Shown here one piece after another: positions 1 to 10,715 of a DNA stretch of 61,506 nt. The translations under genes and the position numbers were made by a program. The first letter of the stretch is position 1, and each line of letters begins with the position of its first letter. The notes under the pieces were generated by a model, which saw only the letters and a program-made list of their open reading frames with translations, was not told the origin of the DNA and searched no databases. This DNA comes from AC-32 sp963766375. Its GTDB lineage: Bacteria > Actinomycetota > Thermoleophilia > Gaiellales > Gaiellaceae. The stretch covers positions 1 to 61,506 of the forward strand of contig CAVXZG010000005.1 of the NCBI GenBank assembly GCA_963766375.1, read 5' to 3'.

Positions 1-969
1 GAGCTCGCGGCGCTGGCGGCGGTCACCGCACGTGGCCGCGGCGTCGTGAACATCAGCTTCGGCGGGGCGACGTACTTCGCCTCGGAGCAGCACGCGATCC
101 TGACGGCCTTCGCCGGCGGGTCGCTGATCGTCGCGGCGTCGGGCAACTACCGCGAGATCCTGAGCCCGCTCGAGTACCCGGCCAACTTCTCGCACGTGCT
201 CACGGTCGGCGCGACCGACCAGAACGACGAGGTGACCGTCTTCTCGAGCGCGACGCCGAAGCTCGACCTGGCCGCGCCGGGGCTGGAGATCCCCGTCGCT
301 GCGCCGCTCTCGCTGGTGCCGGCGGGCTACCTCACCCTGAGCGGAACGAGCTTCTCGACCCCGCTCGTGGCCGGAGCCGCTGCCGCCGTGTGGACTCGCC
401 GGCCGACGCTCGAGAAGACGCAGCTCTTCGACGTGATGCGGCTGAGCGCCCGCGACGTCGGCGATCCGGGACGGGATCCCGACACCGGTTTCGGGGTTCT
501 CAACATCCCCGCGGCGCTGCGTCGCCCCGCCCGGCCGATCGACCCGCAGGAGCCGAACGAGGACATCTACCTCGTCAAGCCCAACGGCATCTCCCGCAAC
601 GGTCACGCCCCGTTGACCTGGCCGGCCCGGCGTCAAGCCAGCGTCAGCGCCCGGCTCGACGCGACCGAGGACCCGGTGGACGTGTACCGCGTCTGGCTCC
701 CCGAGCGGGGACGGCTGGTGGCCGGCGTCAAAGCGACCGACGACGTGACCGTCGACGCGTGGGGGCCGGAAACGGGAACGGTCTTCACCAGCGGCAAGGC
801 GCGACGCCGGCACCTGCTCAAGACGACCACAGTGCTCGCCGGGAGCAAGGAGGGCCTGAGCCTGCGCGGCCGAGTCCCCGGGCGGTACGTCTACCTCTCG
901 ATCTACCTGACTGACAAGGAGCTGCCCTCGGGCTCCTACACGCTCACACTCGAGACCGTTCGACGCTAG
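1..969 (+). CDS. Subtilisin-like (S8) serine protease, 5' part missing
   Basis: The reading frame is open from the first base of the window, so the gene starts outside it; the GTG at 46 is internal. About 322 residues are visible. The S8 oxyanion-hole region (VAASGN) and the catalytic serine motif (GTSFSTPLVAG) are present; the Asp and His blocks would lie upstream. After the catalytic domain comes about 150 residues with a PNEDIYLVKPNG stretch and a beta-rich end that resembles a pre-peptidase C-terminal type domain. The protein is probably exported, but the signal peptide is not in view. Its last 26 bases overlap the convergent folB gene. Confidence 0.85.
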   Translation, partial: ELAALAAVTARGRGVVNISFGGATYFASEQHAILTAFAGGSLIVAASGNYREILSPLEYPANFSHVLTVGATDQNDEVTVFSSATPKLDLAAPGLEIPVAAPLSLVPAGYLTLSGTSFSTPLVAGAAAAVWTRRPTLEKTQLFDVMRLSARDVGDPGRDPDTGFGVLNIPAALRRPARPIDPQEPNEDIYLVKPNGISRNGHAPLTWPARRQASVSARLDATEDPVDVYRVWLPERGRLVAGVKATDDVTVDAWGPETGTVFTSGKARRRHLLKTTTVLAGSKEGLSLRGRVPGRYVYLSIYLTDKELPSGSYTLTLETVRR

Positions 970-1297
970 CGGCCGTGTGCTCGACGGGCACGCCGAGCTG
1001 CACCTGCGGCTTGCGCACCCGGACCCGCGCCCGCTCGAGCGGGAACCGCTCGAGCAACGCCTCGGCGACAGCAGCCGCGATCGACTCGAGCAGCTGGAAC
1101 TGCCTGCTTTCCGAGACCGCCCGCACGAGCTCGACGACTTCGCGGTAGTCCACGGTGTCCTCGATCCGGTCGTTCGCAGGCTCCTCGAGCTCGAGCTCGA
1201 GGTCGTAGACGAAGGGTTGCTCCTGCTCCCGCTCCGAGTCCTCTACCCCGTGCTGCCCGCGGATCTCGAGCCCGGCGAGCTCCACCAGCACGGTCAC
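944..1297 (-). CDS. folB: Dihydroneopterin aldolase (FolB)
   Basis: This 117-residue protein has the FolB/FolX tunnelling fold signature: an opening LVELAGLEIRGQHGV, then the conserved acidic residue after QPFVYDLELEL, and a late LLESIAAAVAEALLERF helix. FolB cleaves 7,8-dihydroneopterin to 6-hydroxymethyl-dihydropterin and glycolaldehyde in folate synthesis. The length is normal for the family. The GTG start overlaps the folP stop as GTGA, so the two genes are probably translationally coupled. No folK or folE is seen next to it; the convergent protease gene overlaps its 3' end. Confidence 0.9.
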   Translation of the reverse strand: MTVLVELAGLEIRGQHGVEDSEREQEQPFVYDLELELEEPANDRIEDTVDYREVVELVRAVSESRQFQLLESIAAAVAEALLERFPLERARVRVRKPQVQLGVPVEHTAASVERSRV

Positions 1298-2113
1298 GCG
1301 TGCGCGGCCCGCGCCGCTGCGAGCGCCTCGACATGCTCGCGGACATCATGGGCCCGCAGGATCGTCGCCCCCCGCTCGTAGGCCGCAACGGCGGCGCCGA
1401 CGCTCGCGGCGACCGAGCCGGTGGTCGCGTCCGGATCGCCGAGGAGCTTGCCAAGCGAGCTCTTACGGGAGAAGCCGATCAGAATCGGACGGCCCAGCGC
1501 CGTCAGCTCGTCCAACCGCCGGAGCAGCTCGAAGTTGTGCTCGACGGTCTTGCCGAAGCCGATCCCGGGATCGAGGCAGACGAGCTCCTCCGGCACGCCC
1601 GCGTCCACCGCGAAGGCCAGACGCTCCTCGAGGAACGCGGCCACCTCGGCCACGACGTCCTCGTAGCGCGGGTCGGCCTGCATCGTCCGCGGCTCGCCCT
1701 GCATGTGCATCAGGCAGAGATACACGCCGCGAGTCGGCAACCACGCCGGCCAGCTCGGGATCGCCCCGCAACGCCGTGACGTCGTTCACGAGCTCGGCAC
1801 CGAGCTCGATGGCCCGGCGCGCGACCTCCGCCTTCGACGTGTCGGTCGAGACCGGCACCTCGCCCAGCAGCGCCTCGAGCACCGGGACGACGCGGCGCAG
1901 CTCCTCCTCCGCGGGCACCGCGGCGGCGCCGGGCCGCGTCGACTCGCCGCCGATGTCCACGATCGCAGCGCCCTCCGCGAACATCCGCCGCGCCGCGGCG
2001 GCCGCCTCCGCGGGGTCGAAGTGAACCCCGCCGTCGGAGAACGAGTCCGGGGTGACGTTGACGACGCCCATCACGGACGGGCGCGGAAACCGCTGCTCGA
2101 TCGGAGGTCTCAT
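1294..2113 (-). CDS. folP: Dihydropteroate synthase (FolP), frame broken near 1730
   Basis: FolP condenses hydroxymethyl-dihydropterin diphosphate with p-aminobenzoate. The N-terminal part carries MGVVNVTPDSFSDGG and the pterin-site block DIGGESTRPGA, followed by VSTDTSKAEVARRA and LVNDVTAL. The second part, in another frame, carries LMHMQGEPRTMQ, LDPGIGFGKT, and IGFSRKS. Joining them needs one base change near 1730, giving about 272 residues, which is the family length. The ATG at 2113 is chosen because a -10 box (TAACCT) lies eight bases upstream and MRPPIEQRFPRPSVMGV leads straight into the conserved block. The break is probably a sequence error. Confidence 0.87.
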
Positions 2114-2120
2114 GCATGGG

Positions 2121-2127
2121 TAGGTTA
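2121..2127. promoter_or_regulatory. Overlapping divergent -10 boxes for folP and the ABC pair
   Basis: On the plus strand TAGGTT (2121-2126) lies six bases before the ATG at 2133. On the minus strand TAACCT (2127-2122) lies eight bases before the folP ATG at 2113. The two hexamers share five base pairs. Both spacings fit leaderless mRNAs, so polymerases cannot occupy both promoters at once. Confidence 0.6.
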
Positions 2128-2132
2128 GGGCC

Positions 2133-3884
2133 ATGGGGGAAGCGAAGGTACGCCGCGGTGCGGCCTGGCGGTTTGTGCGCGAGGTCGTCCGCTCGCAGTC
2201 GGGCGGCGTGGCCGGCGCCGTCACCTCCGGCCTGTTCTGGCAGGCCGGGGCGGTCGCGGCTCCGCTCGTCGTCAAGTACGCGATCGACAACGGCGTGGTC
2301 ACGAAGGACCACCACGCGCTGACGGTCTGGCTGCTCGTCCTGCTCGGCGTGGGGCTGCTCGAGGTCGTCGCCGGCGGGCTTCGGCACATCTACGCGATTC
2401 GCAACCGCTCCCAGTCCGACGCGCGCGTCCGCGACGCCCTCTTCGCCCACGCGCTGCGCCTCGATGCCACCTACCACGACCGCGTCGGCCCGGGCGAGCT
2501 GCTCAGCCGCGCCTCGTCGGACTCGCAGCACATCGCGCGGATGATGGACGCGATCGGCCACACGATCGGCTACGTGCTGACCGTGGTCGCGGTGGCGATT
2601 GTGATGCTCGTGCTCGACTGGAAGCTCGCGCTGGTGATCCTGATCCCGCTGCCGTTCGTGAGCGTCGGGGCCTGGCTCTACTCGCGCCGGTACGACCGCG
2701 GGACGCGCCGGCTGCAGGAGTCGTGGGGTGCGGCCTCGACCCTCGTCGAGGAAACCGTCAGCGGCATCCGCGTCGTGAAGGGGCTCGGCGCCGGCGACGC
2801 GCTCTCGGCGCGCTTCGGCCGCCGCAGCGACGAGATCTTCCGCCGGGCGATGGATCTCGCCAGGCTCGACGCGATCTTCATCCCGGTGCTCGAGATGCTG
2901 CCGCTGCTCGGGATCGCCGCCGTGCTCTGGCTCGGGGGCCGCAGTGTGATCGCCGGCGATCTCTCGGTGGGCTCCTTCGTCGCGTTCAACGCCTACGTCG
3001 TGATGCTCGTCTGGCCGCTGCGCGTGCTGGGCCAGCGCGTGACGACGGTACAGAAGGCGCTCGCGGCGAGCGGCCGGATCCTCGAGGTGCTCGAGGCCGA
3101 GCCGCGCCTGCGGGAGCCGCGCCACCCGGCGGAGCTCGAGCGGCCGTTGCGCGGCGACGTGCGGCTCGACGCGGTGCGCTTCGGCCACGACGGCGACCGC
3201 GCCGTGCTCGACGGGCTCGAGCTGCATGTCGCGCCAGGCGAGTCGCTCGCCCTCGTCGGCGCCACCGGCTCGGGGAAGAGCACCGTCGCGGGGCTGCTGG
3301 CCCGCCTCTACGACCCGGAGGACGGGCGCGTGCTCCTCGACGGCCACGACCTGCGCGAGTTGAGGCTCGACGACGTGCGCGGCGCCGTCGCTCTCGTCTT
3401 CGAGGAGACGTTCCTGTTCAGCGAGAGCGTCCGCGAGAACGTCCGCGTCGGGCGGCCGGACGCGAACGACGAGGACGTCCGCCGCGCAGCCGAGCTGGCC
3501 GGCGCGGCCGAATTCATCGGCGAGCTCCCCGACGGCTACGAGACGGTCCTCGGCGAGCGCGGCTTCTCCCTCTCGGGCGGCCAGCGCCAGCGGATCGCGA
3601 TCGCGCGCGCGATCCTGGCCGACCCGGCCGTGCTCGTCCTCGACGACGCGACCTCGGCGGTGGACGCGACCAAGGAGCACGAGATCCGCGGCGCCCTCGC
3701 CGAGGTGATGCGCGGCCGCACCACGCTGGTGATCGCCCACCGCCCGGCGACGATCGCGCTCGCCGACCGCGTGGCCGTGCTCGAAGGCGGCCGGATCGTC
3801 GACGAGGGCACGCACGGCGAGCTCCTGCGCCGATCCGAGCGCTACCGCGCTCTGCTCGCCCTCGAGAGCGAGGCCGCTGCGTGA
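2133..3884 (+). CDS. ABC exporter half-transporter, degenerate ATP site subunit
   Basis: This 583-residue protein has an N-terminal six-helix ABC exporter domain (about residues 20-310) and a C-terminal nucleotide-binding domain. Walker A is GATGSGKST and the signature is LSGGQRQR. Walker B reads VLVLDDATSA, with Asp where the catalytic Glu normally sits, and the Q-loop position reads VFEETFLF, with Glu instead of Gln. These changes mark it as the non-catalytic Walker-B partner in a heterodimeric exporter. It overlaps the next gene as GTGA, so the two subunits are probably made together. The substrate cannot be told from sequence; drugs or lipids are usual for the family. Confidence 0.9.
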   Translation: MGEAKVRRGAAWRFVREVVRSQSGGVAGAVTSGLFWQAGAVAAPLVVKYAIDNGVVTKDHHALTVWLLVLLGVGLLEVVAGGLRHIYAIRNRSQSDARVRDALFAHALRLDATYHDRVGPGELLSRASSDSQHIARMMDAIGHTIGYVLTVVAVAIVMLVLDWKLALVILIPLPFVSVGAWLYSRRYDRGTRRLQESWGAASTLVEETVSGIRVVKGLGAGDALSARFGRRSDEIFRRAMDLARLDAIFIPVLEMLPLLGIAAVLWLGGRSVIAGDLSVGSFVAFNAYVVMLVWPLRVLGQRVTTVQKALAASGRILEVLEAEPRLREPRHPAELERPLRGDVRLDAVRFGHDGDRAVLDGLELHVAPGESLALVGATGSGKSTVAGLLARLYDPEDGRVLLDGHDLRELRLDDVRGAVALVFEETFLFSESVRENVRVGRPDANDEDVRRAAELAGAAEFIGELPDGYETVLGERGFSLSGGQRQRIAIARAILADPAVLVLDDATSAVDATKEHEIRGALAEVMRGRTTLVIAHRPATIALADRVAVLEGGRIVDEGTHGELLRRSERYRALLALESEAAA

Positions 3885-5641
3885 TCGAGCGGGCAGGAAC
3901 ACGCGAGGTCTGGCGCGAGACGCGCGACCTCGTGCGTCCGGTGCAGCGTCTCTACGTCGGGGCTGCCGTGGCAGTGATCGTCTCTACGCTCATCACCCTC
4001 GCCGGGCCGGCGCTCGTCCGCTATGCGATCGACCACGGGATCGAGAAGGGCGACTACGGGCCGCTGAACGTCGCCGCCCTCGCGATCCTTGGCCTCGCGC
4101 TGCTCAAGCCCCTGGTCGTCCGGGCGCAGACGCTGCTGGCCGCGACCGCCAGCGAGCGCTTTCTCACCTCTTTGAGGAGAGCGGCGTTCGACAAGCTGCA
4201 GGCGCTGCCACTCGGCTTCTTCGAGCAGGAGCGCACGGGAACGCTGGTCTCGCGCCTGACCTCGGACGTGCAGGCGCTCGACGAGTTCCTGCGCGAGGCG
4301 CTGATCGAGGTCGTCGGCAGCGGCCTGCAGATCCTGCTCACGGTCGGCGTGCTGCTGATCCTCTCGCCCAGGCTCGCGCTCGTCTCGCTGATCGCGCTCC
4401 CGGTGCTGATCGCGTCGAGCTGGGCCTTCCACCACAGCGCCGGGCGCGTCTACCACGCGATCCGGGACCGGGTCGCCGAGACGCTGACCGTGCTGCAGGA
4501 GGGCCTCTCAGGCGTGCGGGTCGTGCAGGCCTTCCGTCGCGAGCGCAGGACGATCGAGGCCTACCAGCCGCGCAGCCGTGCCCAGGTCGGCGCGTGGAAG
4601 AGCGCCTCGTTCGTGAACATCCGGCTATTCACGATGATCCCGCTCGCGCAGACGGTCGCGCTGGTCGCCGTGCTGCTCGTCGCCGCCTCGATGTACCGCA
4701 GCGGCTCGATCTCGACGGGCACCGTCGCCGCCTACGTCCTCTACCTGATGCAGCTCTTCGACCCGATCGCACGCTTCAGCGAGTGGCTCGGCGAGTTCCG
4801 CCAGGGCCTCGCCGCACTCGGGAAGGTCGTCGGCGTCCTGCAGACCGAGAGCGCCGTCCCGGAGCGGCAGCAGGGCAGCGTCGAGCTGCCCCCGGATGGC
4901 GTGCTCGAGCTCGACCGCGTGACCTTCGGCTACGGGGGCGGCGCGCCCGTGCTGAAGGACGTCTCGTTGACGCTCGCGGCCGGCGAGCACGTCGCCCTCG
5001 TCGGGGTCACCGGGGCGGGCAAGTCGACGCTCGCCAAGCTCCTGACCAGGCAGTACGACCCGCAGCAGGGCTCGATCGCGCTCGGCGGCGTCGATCTGCG
5101 GGACGGAACGCTCGACTCGCTCCGCCGCCGGATCGTGATGCTGCCGCAAGAGGGCTACCTCTTCAGCGGCTCGATCGCCGACAACGTGCGGCTCGCCGAT
5201 CCTGGCGCTTCTGACGAGGACGTGCTGCACGCGCTCGACCGCATCGGGGCGCGAGAGCGGTTCGAATCGCTCCCCGAAGGCGTCCTTACCGACGTGCAGA
5301 CCCGCGGCGTGCGTCTCTCCGCAGGCGAGCGGCAGCTGATCGGGATCGCACGCGTCGCCCTCGCCGACCCGGCCGTGATCGTCCTCGACGAGGCGACCTC
5401 GAGCCTCGATCCCGCGACAGAGGCTGCCGTCGAGCGCGCGCTCGCCGCGGTCGTCGAGGGCCGGACCGTGATCATCATCGCCCACCGGCTCTCAACCGCC
5501 GAGCGCGCCGACCGCGTCATCGTGATGGACGGCGGCCGCGTCGTCGAGACGGCCTCGCACGACGAACTCGTCGCCCACGGCGAGCGCTACGCGAGCCTCT
5601 GGGCCTCGTGGCAAGCCGGCGTAGCCGCCGGCACCGCCTAA
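3881..5641 (+). CDS. ABC exporter half-transporter, catalytic-site subunit
   Basis: This 586-residue partner starts at the GTG at 3881, inside the GTGA overlap with the upstream subunit. It has an N-terminal transmembrane domain and an NBD with Walker A GVTGAGKST, Q-loop MLPQEGYLF, Walker B VIVLDEATSSLD with an intact catalytic Glu, and H-loop IIAHRL. The signature motif is LSAGERQ, not LSGGQ. Pairing its unusual signature with the partner's degenerate Walker B gives one weak and one canonical ATP site, as in BmrCD or TM287/288-type exporters. Its 3' end faces ftsH across 13 bases. Confidence 0.9.
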   Translation: MIERAGTREVWRETRDLVRPVQRLYVGAAVAVIVSTLITLAGPALVRYAIDHGIEKGDYGPLNVAALAILGLALLKPLVVRAQTLLAATASERFLTSLRRAAFDKLQALPLGFFEQERTGTLVSRLTSDVQALDEFLREALIEVVGSGLQILLTVGVLLILSPRLALVSLIALPVLIASSWAFHHSAGRVYHAIRDRVAETLTVLQEGLSGVRVVQAFRRERRTIEAYQPRSRAQVGAWKSASFVNIRLFTMIPLAQTVALVAVLLVAASMYRSGSISTGTVAAYVLYLMQLFDPIARFSEWLGEFRQGLAALGKVVGVLQTESAVPERQQGSVELPPDGVLELDRVTFGYGGGAPVLKDVSLTLAAGEHVALVGVTGAGKSTLAKLLTRQYDPQQGSIALGGVDLRDGTLDSLRRRIVMLPQEGYLFSGSIADNVRLADPGASDEDVLHALDRIGARERFESLPEGVLTDVQTRGVRLSAGERQLIGIARVALADPAVIVLDEATSSLDPATEAAVERALAAVVEGRTVIIIAHRLSTAERADRVIVMDGGRVVETASHDELVAHGERYASLWASWQAGVAAGTA

Positions 5642-5654
5642 CGCTTCAACGCTG

Positions 5655-7619
<1,965 letters not shown>

Positions 7620-7679
7620 GGGCCCTCTATCGGCAAAGGGTACCAGCGAGCATGAACCTCACCGTTACCCGTTTCGGAG

Positions 7680-8243
7680 TTACTGAAGCCCCTGCGGGAT
7701 CAGTTCCTGGCTGAGGACAGCCACGTAGGGGAGGTTGCGGTAGCGCTCGGCGAAGTCCAATCCGTAGCCGACCACGAACTTGTTGGGGATCTCGAACCCG
7801 ACGTAGCGAACCGGAACGTCGATCTCCCGGCGCGCAGGCTTGGTCAGGAGGGCGCATACCTCCAGGGTGGCGGGCTCGCGGGATTCGAGATTGCGCATCA
7901 GGTACGAGAGAGTTAGGCCCGAGTCGATGATGTCCTCCACGACGAGGACGTGCCGGCCCTCGATGTTGATGTCGAGGTCCTTCAGGATGCGAACGATTCC
8001 CGACGAGTCCGTCGAGTCGCCGTAGCTCGAGATGGCCATGAAATCGACCTCGCAGGGGACGGTCAGGTGCCGCATCAGGTCGGCCATGAAGAAGACGGCG
8101 CCCTTGAGGACGCCGATCAGCAGCAGGTCTCGGCCCTGGTAGTCGGCGGAGACCTCGGCTCCGAGCTCGGCGACGCGCGCGGCGAGCGTCTCCTCGTCGA
8201 TCAGGATCTCGCCGACCGCGCGCTCGAGCTCGGTCTGGCTCAC
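7680..8243 (-). CDS. hpt: Hypoxanthine phosphoribosyltransferase
   Basis: Hpt salvages hypoxanthine and guanine to IMP and GMP using PRPP. The PRPP-binding loop VLVVEDIIDSGLTL is clear, as is the early DLLLIGVLKGAVFFMADL block and the late VGFEIPNKFVVGYGLDFAERYRN stretch. I chose the GTG at 8243 because it overlaps the tilS stop as GTGA; a longer upstream reading gives only arginine-rich sequence in the tilS coding region. The product is 187 residues, normal for the family. The order tilS-hpt-ftsH is conserved in many Gram-positive bacteria. Confidence 0.93.
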   Translation of the reverse strand: MSQTELERAVGEILIDEETLAARVAELGAEVSADYQGRDLLLIGVLKGAVFFMADLMRHLTVPCEVDFMAISSYGDSTDSSGIVRILKDLDINIEGRHVLVVEDIIDSGLTLSYLMRNLESREPATLEVCALLTKPARREIDVPVRYVGFEIPNKFVVGYGLDFAERYRNLPYVAVLSQELIPQGLQ

Positions 8244-9242
8244 TCCACCCTCTCCGCGATCACTCCCGGCGCCTCGACGAGCCCTGGCACAGCGACGACT
8301 TCTCGCCCGCGCACGACGAGGGGCCACGCCTCGCGCTCCGACCGCGGGATCTTTGCGTCCACGAACACGTCCTGCACCTTCTTCCGCCGGCCCGCGAGCC
8401 TGTCTCCCGGGCGCCAGCTTCGTACCTTAAGGCCTGCGAGCTCCGATTCGATCGACCAGGGGCCCCAGCGCACGCTGCCGTCGAGGGCGACGGGGGTCTG
8501 CTCCAGCCAGACGCGGTCGTACTCGCGCACGCCGGTGAGGCCTCCCCCGAGATCCAGGCGCTTGGAGCCGGCGCTCGCGGACAGGAGCTCTTCGAGCTTC
8601 GTGGGCCGCTGCTCGGCAAGGCGAAGCAGGTTGCGCTCGGCGCCCGGGTGGAGGCGGCGCAGGAGCGGAAGGATCTCGCCGCGGATCAGCCCGCGGCGCG
8701 TGCCGGGGTTCGAGCTGTCACTGCGATAGCGGAGCCCCACTGCGCGGCAATAGGCCTCCGTCTCGTCGCGCCAGAGCGTGAGCAGCGGGCGGACGACGCC
8801 GTCCTCCCGCTTCGGCTTGATCGCCTTCGCCGTGCCGCTCGAGACCAGTCTGTAGATAACGGTCTCGACCTGATCCGACGCTGTGTGGCCGGTGGCGCGC
8901 AGCCGATCGGTCGCGAACGAGTAGCGAAGCTCGCGGAGAGCATCCTCGGTCGGGTTCGCCGGCACGGGCGCGTCCACCACCTCGGCGCCGAGGGCTTCGC
9001 GGCAGAAGCGGGCGTCCTCGTCCGACTCGGCTCCGCGCAGCCCGTGATTCACGTGTAGCGCCGAGACGCTGTACCCGAGGGCGCGCAGGGCATGCCAGAG
9101 GCAGGTGGAGTCGGCGCCGCCGGAGACGAGCGCGAGCACCTCGCCGCCAGGTCGCGATCAGGTCATGCCGCCTGATCTGCTCCTCAACTCGCGCGCGCAG
9201 CTCGGCCGGCTCGGCCTCGGGCCTGCTCACGCGCGTGCTCAT
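8240..9242 (-). CDS. tilS: tRNA(Ile)-lysidine synthase (TilS), frame broken near 9150
   Basis: TilS modifies C34 of tRNA-Ile(CAU) to lysidine, so it is normally essential. The PP-loop ATPase motif reads SGGADSTCL and is followed by LHVNHGLRGAESDEDARFC and TGHTASDQVET. The first 30 residues lie in another frame: MSTRVSRPEAEPAELRARV leads to RRHDLIA, and removing one base near 9150 continues it as PGGEVLALVSGGADS. The start is set at the ATG at 9242. Total length is about 333 residues, in the range of compact TilS proteins. The stop overlaps the hpt start. Confidence 0.88.
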
Positions 9243-9378
9243 CCGGACAGTCTTGCAGCGCCAAGGCGTCCGCGGCGCGTCACGCTTCCGTCGCGAAACC
9301 GGCACACCGCGTGCGCTTCTCCTCGTTACGCTCGCCTCGGGGAGGAGGCTGGGCGAACCGTACTAAGGGAAGGCCGGC

Positions 9379-9846
9379 TTAGAGCAGAGGCCGGATGTCG
9401 CAGCCGAGCTTGGAGAGCGGCTGCTCGGCGCGCATCAGAACCGTGTGCGCGTAGTTCGCGAGGCCGTAGGCGCGGTACATGTGCGGGCCGGCGTTGCCGT
9501 GCCGGTCCTGAAGTTGAACCGCCCTCGCGTACTCGGTCAGCATGCCCACCAGGAGCCGTCGCGTCTGCTGAAGCGAGGAGTCGGTCGGGCCCGTCGCGCG
9601 GACGATCTTCGCCCCCGCGCGGGCCTGCTTCACGAGCTCGGCACCGCCCGCGTCGCCGCTCTCGTACTGCTCGCTCCAAAGGCCGAGTGCGGTCATGTTC
9701 GTTCGCGCGGTCTCGATGAACTGCCGGTCCGTGGCGGAGCACGTGTGTATCGCCAGGTTCGGTCGCGCGCGGCCGCTCGTGACGAGCGCAAGCGCGATCG
9801 TGACCATGGCGAGCAGGCCAGCCGCAGTGAGGCCGATTCGCCGCAT
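9379..9846 (-). CDS. Hypothetical exported protein
   Basis: This 155-residue protein has a clean N-terminal signal or anchor segment (RRIGLTAAGLLAMVTIALALV) followed by a helical, soluble domain with two cysteines. I do not recognise the family. It stands alone on the minus strand, with about 136 bases of noncoding sequence between it and the start of tilS, in which I see no clear promoter or terminator. Codon use and GC content match its neighbours, so it is likely a real gene. Confidence 0.6.
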   Translation of the reverse strand: MRRIGLTAAGLLAMVTIALALVTSGRARPNLAIHTCSATDRQFIETARTNMTALGLWSEQYESGDAGGAELVKQARAGAKIVRATGPTDSSLQQTRRLLVGMLTEYARAVQLQDRHGNAGPHMYRAYGLANYAHTVLMRAEQPLSKLGCDIRPLL

Positions 9847-9904
9847 CCCCCGGGTTCTCGGCAGATGCTGCCTTCACCCTCTCCCCCTTTCGGGTTGGTT
9901 TTCC

Positions 9905-10687
9905 CTAAAAGATCAGGCTTCGGTACGAGATCGTGTGCTGCATCCCGATTGCCTCGTAGACGCGGATCGCAGGCGCGTTGTCGGCGCGCACGAACAGGCA
10001 AACCGTTGGCACGCGCTCGAGCAGCAGCCGGCAGAGGTCGCGCATGCCACGCTGGGCATAGCCGCGATCGCGCACGCGCGGATCCACCCACACTTGCTGC
10101 AGCTGCACCGCGGAAGGCGTCCAGGCCGAGGCTTCCGCCTTGAACAGGATCACCCCGTCCTCGATCCAGAGCCACGAGCGGCCGTCCTCGATCTGCATCC
10201 GCGTGCGCCAGCGGAAGCTCTCGGGGTCGCGGTCGAGCGGGTTGAGCCCGAGCTCCTCCCGGTGCGCCTCGGCACAGGCGGGAACGAGCAGCTCGAAGTC
10301 GTCCTGGATCGCCGGGCGCAGCTCGGTCTCGCCGGGCTCTGGCGGGTCCTCCAGCACGTAGACCGGCTGGCCCGGCCGGTCCTCCCGCGGCTGCGGCGAG
10401 CCGTTCGCTGCGCAGCTGCCCAGAAGTCGCCGACCGCGTTCTCCTCGCCGATCACGAGCCGGGCCCGAGCCAGCCCCTTCGAGCTCCGCGAACGCCCCGC
10501 AGCCGCTGCCCGAGGGCACGAGGTTCGTCCCGACGTGACAGAGCGCAACCAGCCGCGCGTCCTCCGTCAAGCCGGTGAAGCGGCCCAGGCCGCGCCGCGC
10601 GACGTCCTCGAGGAACACGCGCTCGATCGGGTCCTCCGCGCAAAAGTCGAGGATCTGGTCGAGCGCCGGTTCGTTCAACGTCTTCAT
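9905..10687 (-). CDS. GNAT acetyltransferase with DUF4081-like N-terminal domain
   Basis: The 260-residue product has a C-terminal GNAT fold: VWVDPRVRDRGYAQRGMRDLC is the acetyl-CoA loop and VCLFVRADNAPAIRVYEAIGM the last conserved block. The N-terminal half looks like the DUF4081 domain of actinobacterial N-acetyltransferases. Between about 10400 and 10475 the frame is wrong: the adjacent frame reads LVIGEENAVGDFWAAAQ, which fits that domain, and the original frame resumes at QPVYVLEDPPEPGETEL. Two compensating indels are implied. The ATG at 10687 is divergent from the purine nucleoside phosphorylase gene, with interlocking -10 boxes. Confidence 0.8.
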   Translation of the reverse strand: MKTLNEPALDQILDFCAEDPIERVFLEDVARRGLGRFTGLTEDARLVALCHVGTNLVPSGSGCGAFAELEGAGSGPARDRRGERGRRLLGSCAANGSPQPREDRPGQPVYVLEDPPEPGETELRPAIQDDFELLVPACAEAHREELGLNPLDRDPESFRWRTRMQIEDGRSWLWIEDGVILFKAEASAWTPSAVQLQQVWVDPRVRDRGYAQRGMRDLCRLLLERVPTVCLFVRADNAPAIRVYEAIGMQHTISYRSLIF

Positions 10688-10698
10688 GCGCCCCGGAA

Positions 10699-10708
10699 AC
10701 TCTAGGCT
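10699..10708. promoter_or_regulatory. Interlocking -10 boxes between the GNAT gene and deoD
   Basis: Plus-strand TAGGCT (10703-10708) lies seven bases before the GTG at 10716. Minus-strand TAGAGT (10704-10699) lies eleven bases before the ATG at 10687. The two hexamers share a TA step, as at 2121 and 25127. Confidence 0.5.
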
Positions 10709-10715
10709 TTCCTCC

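Noticed and set aside
1710..3902. A 730-codon open frame on the minus strand opposite the first ABC gene
   Set aside because: It is a shadow of high GC and codon bias: the protein is low-complexity His/Arg/Glu-rich, without any family motif, while the opposite strand carries a clear ABC exporter subunit.
9243..9378. Possible RNA gene between tilS and the exported protein
   Set aside because: I see GC-rich runs but no stable structure with a T-run and no match to a known RNA; nothing to support a feature.
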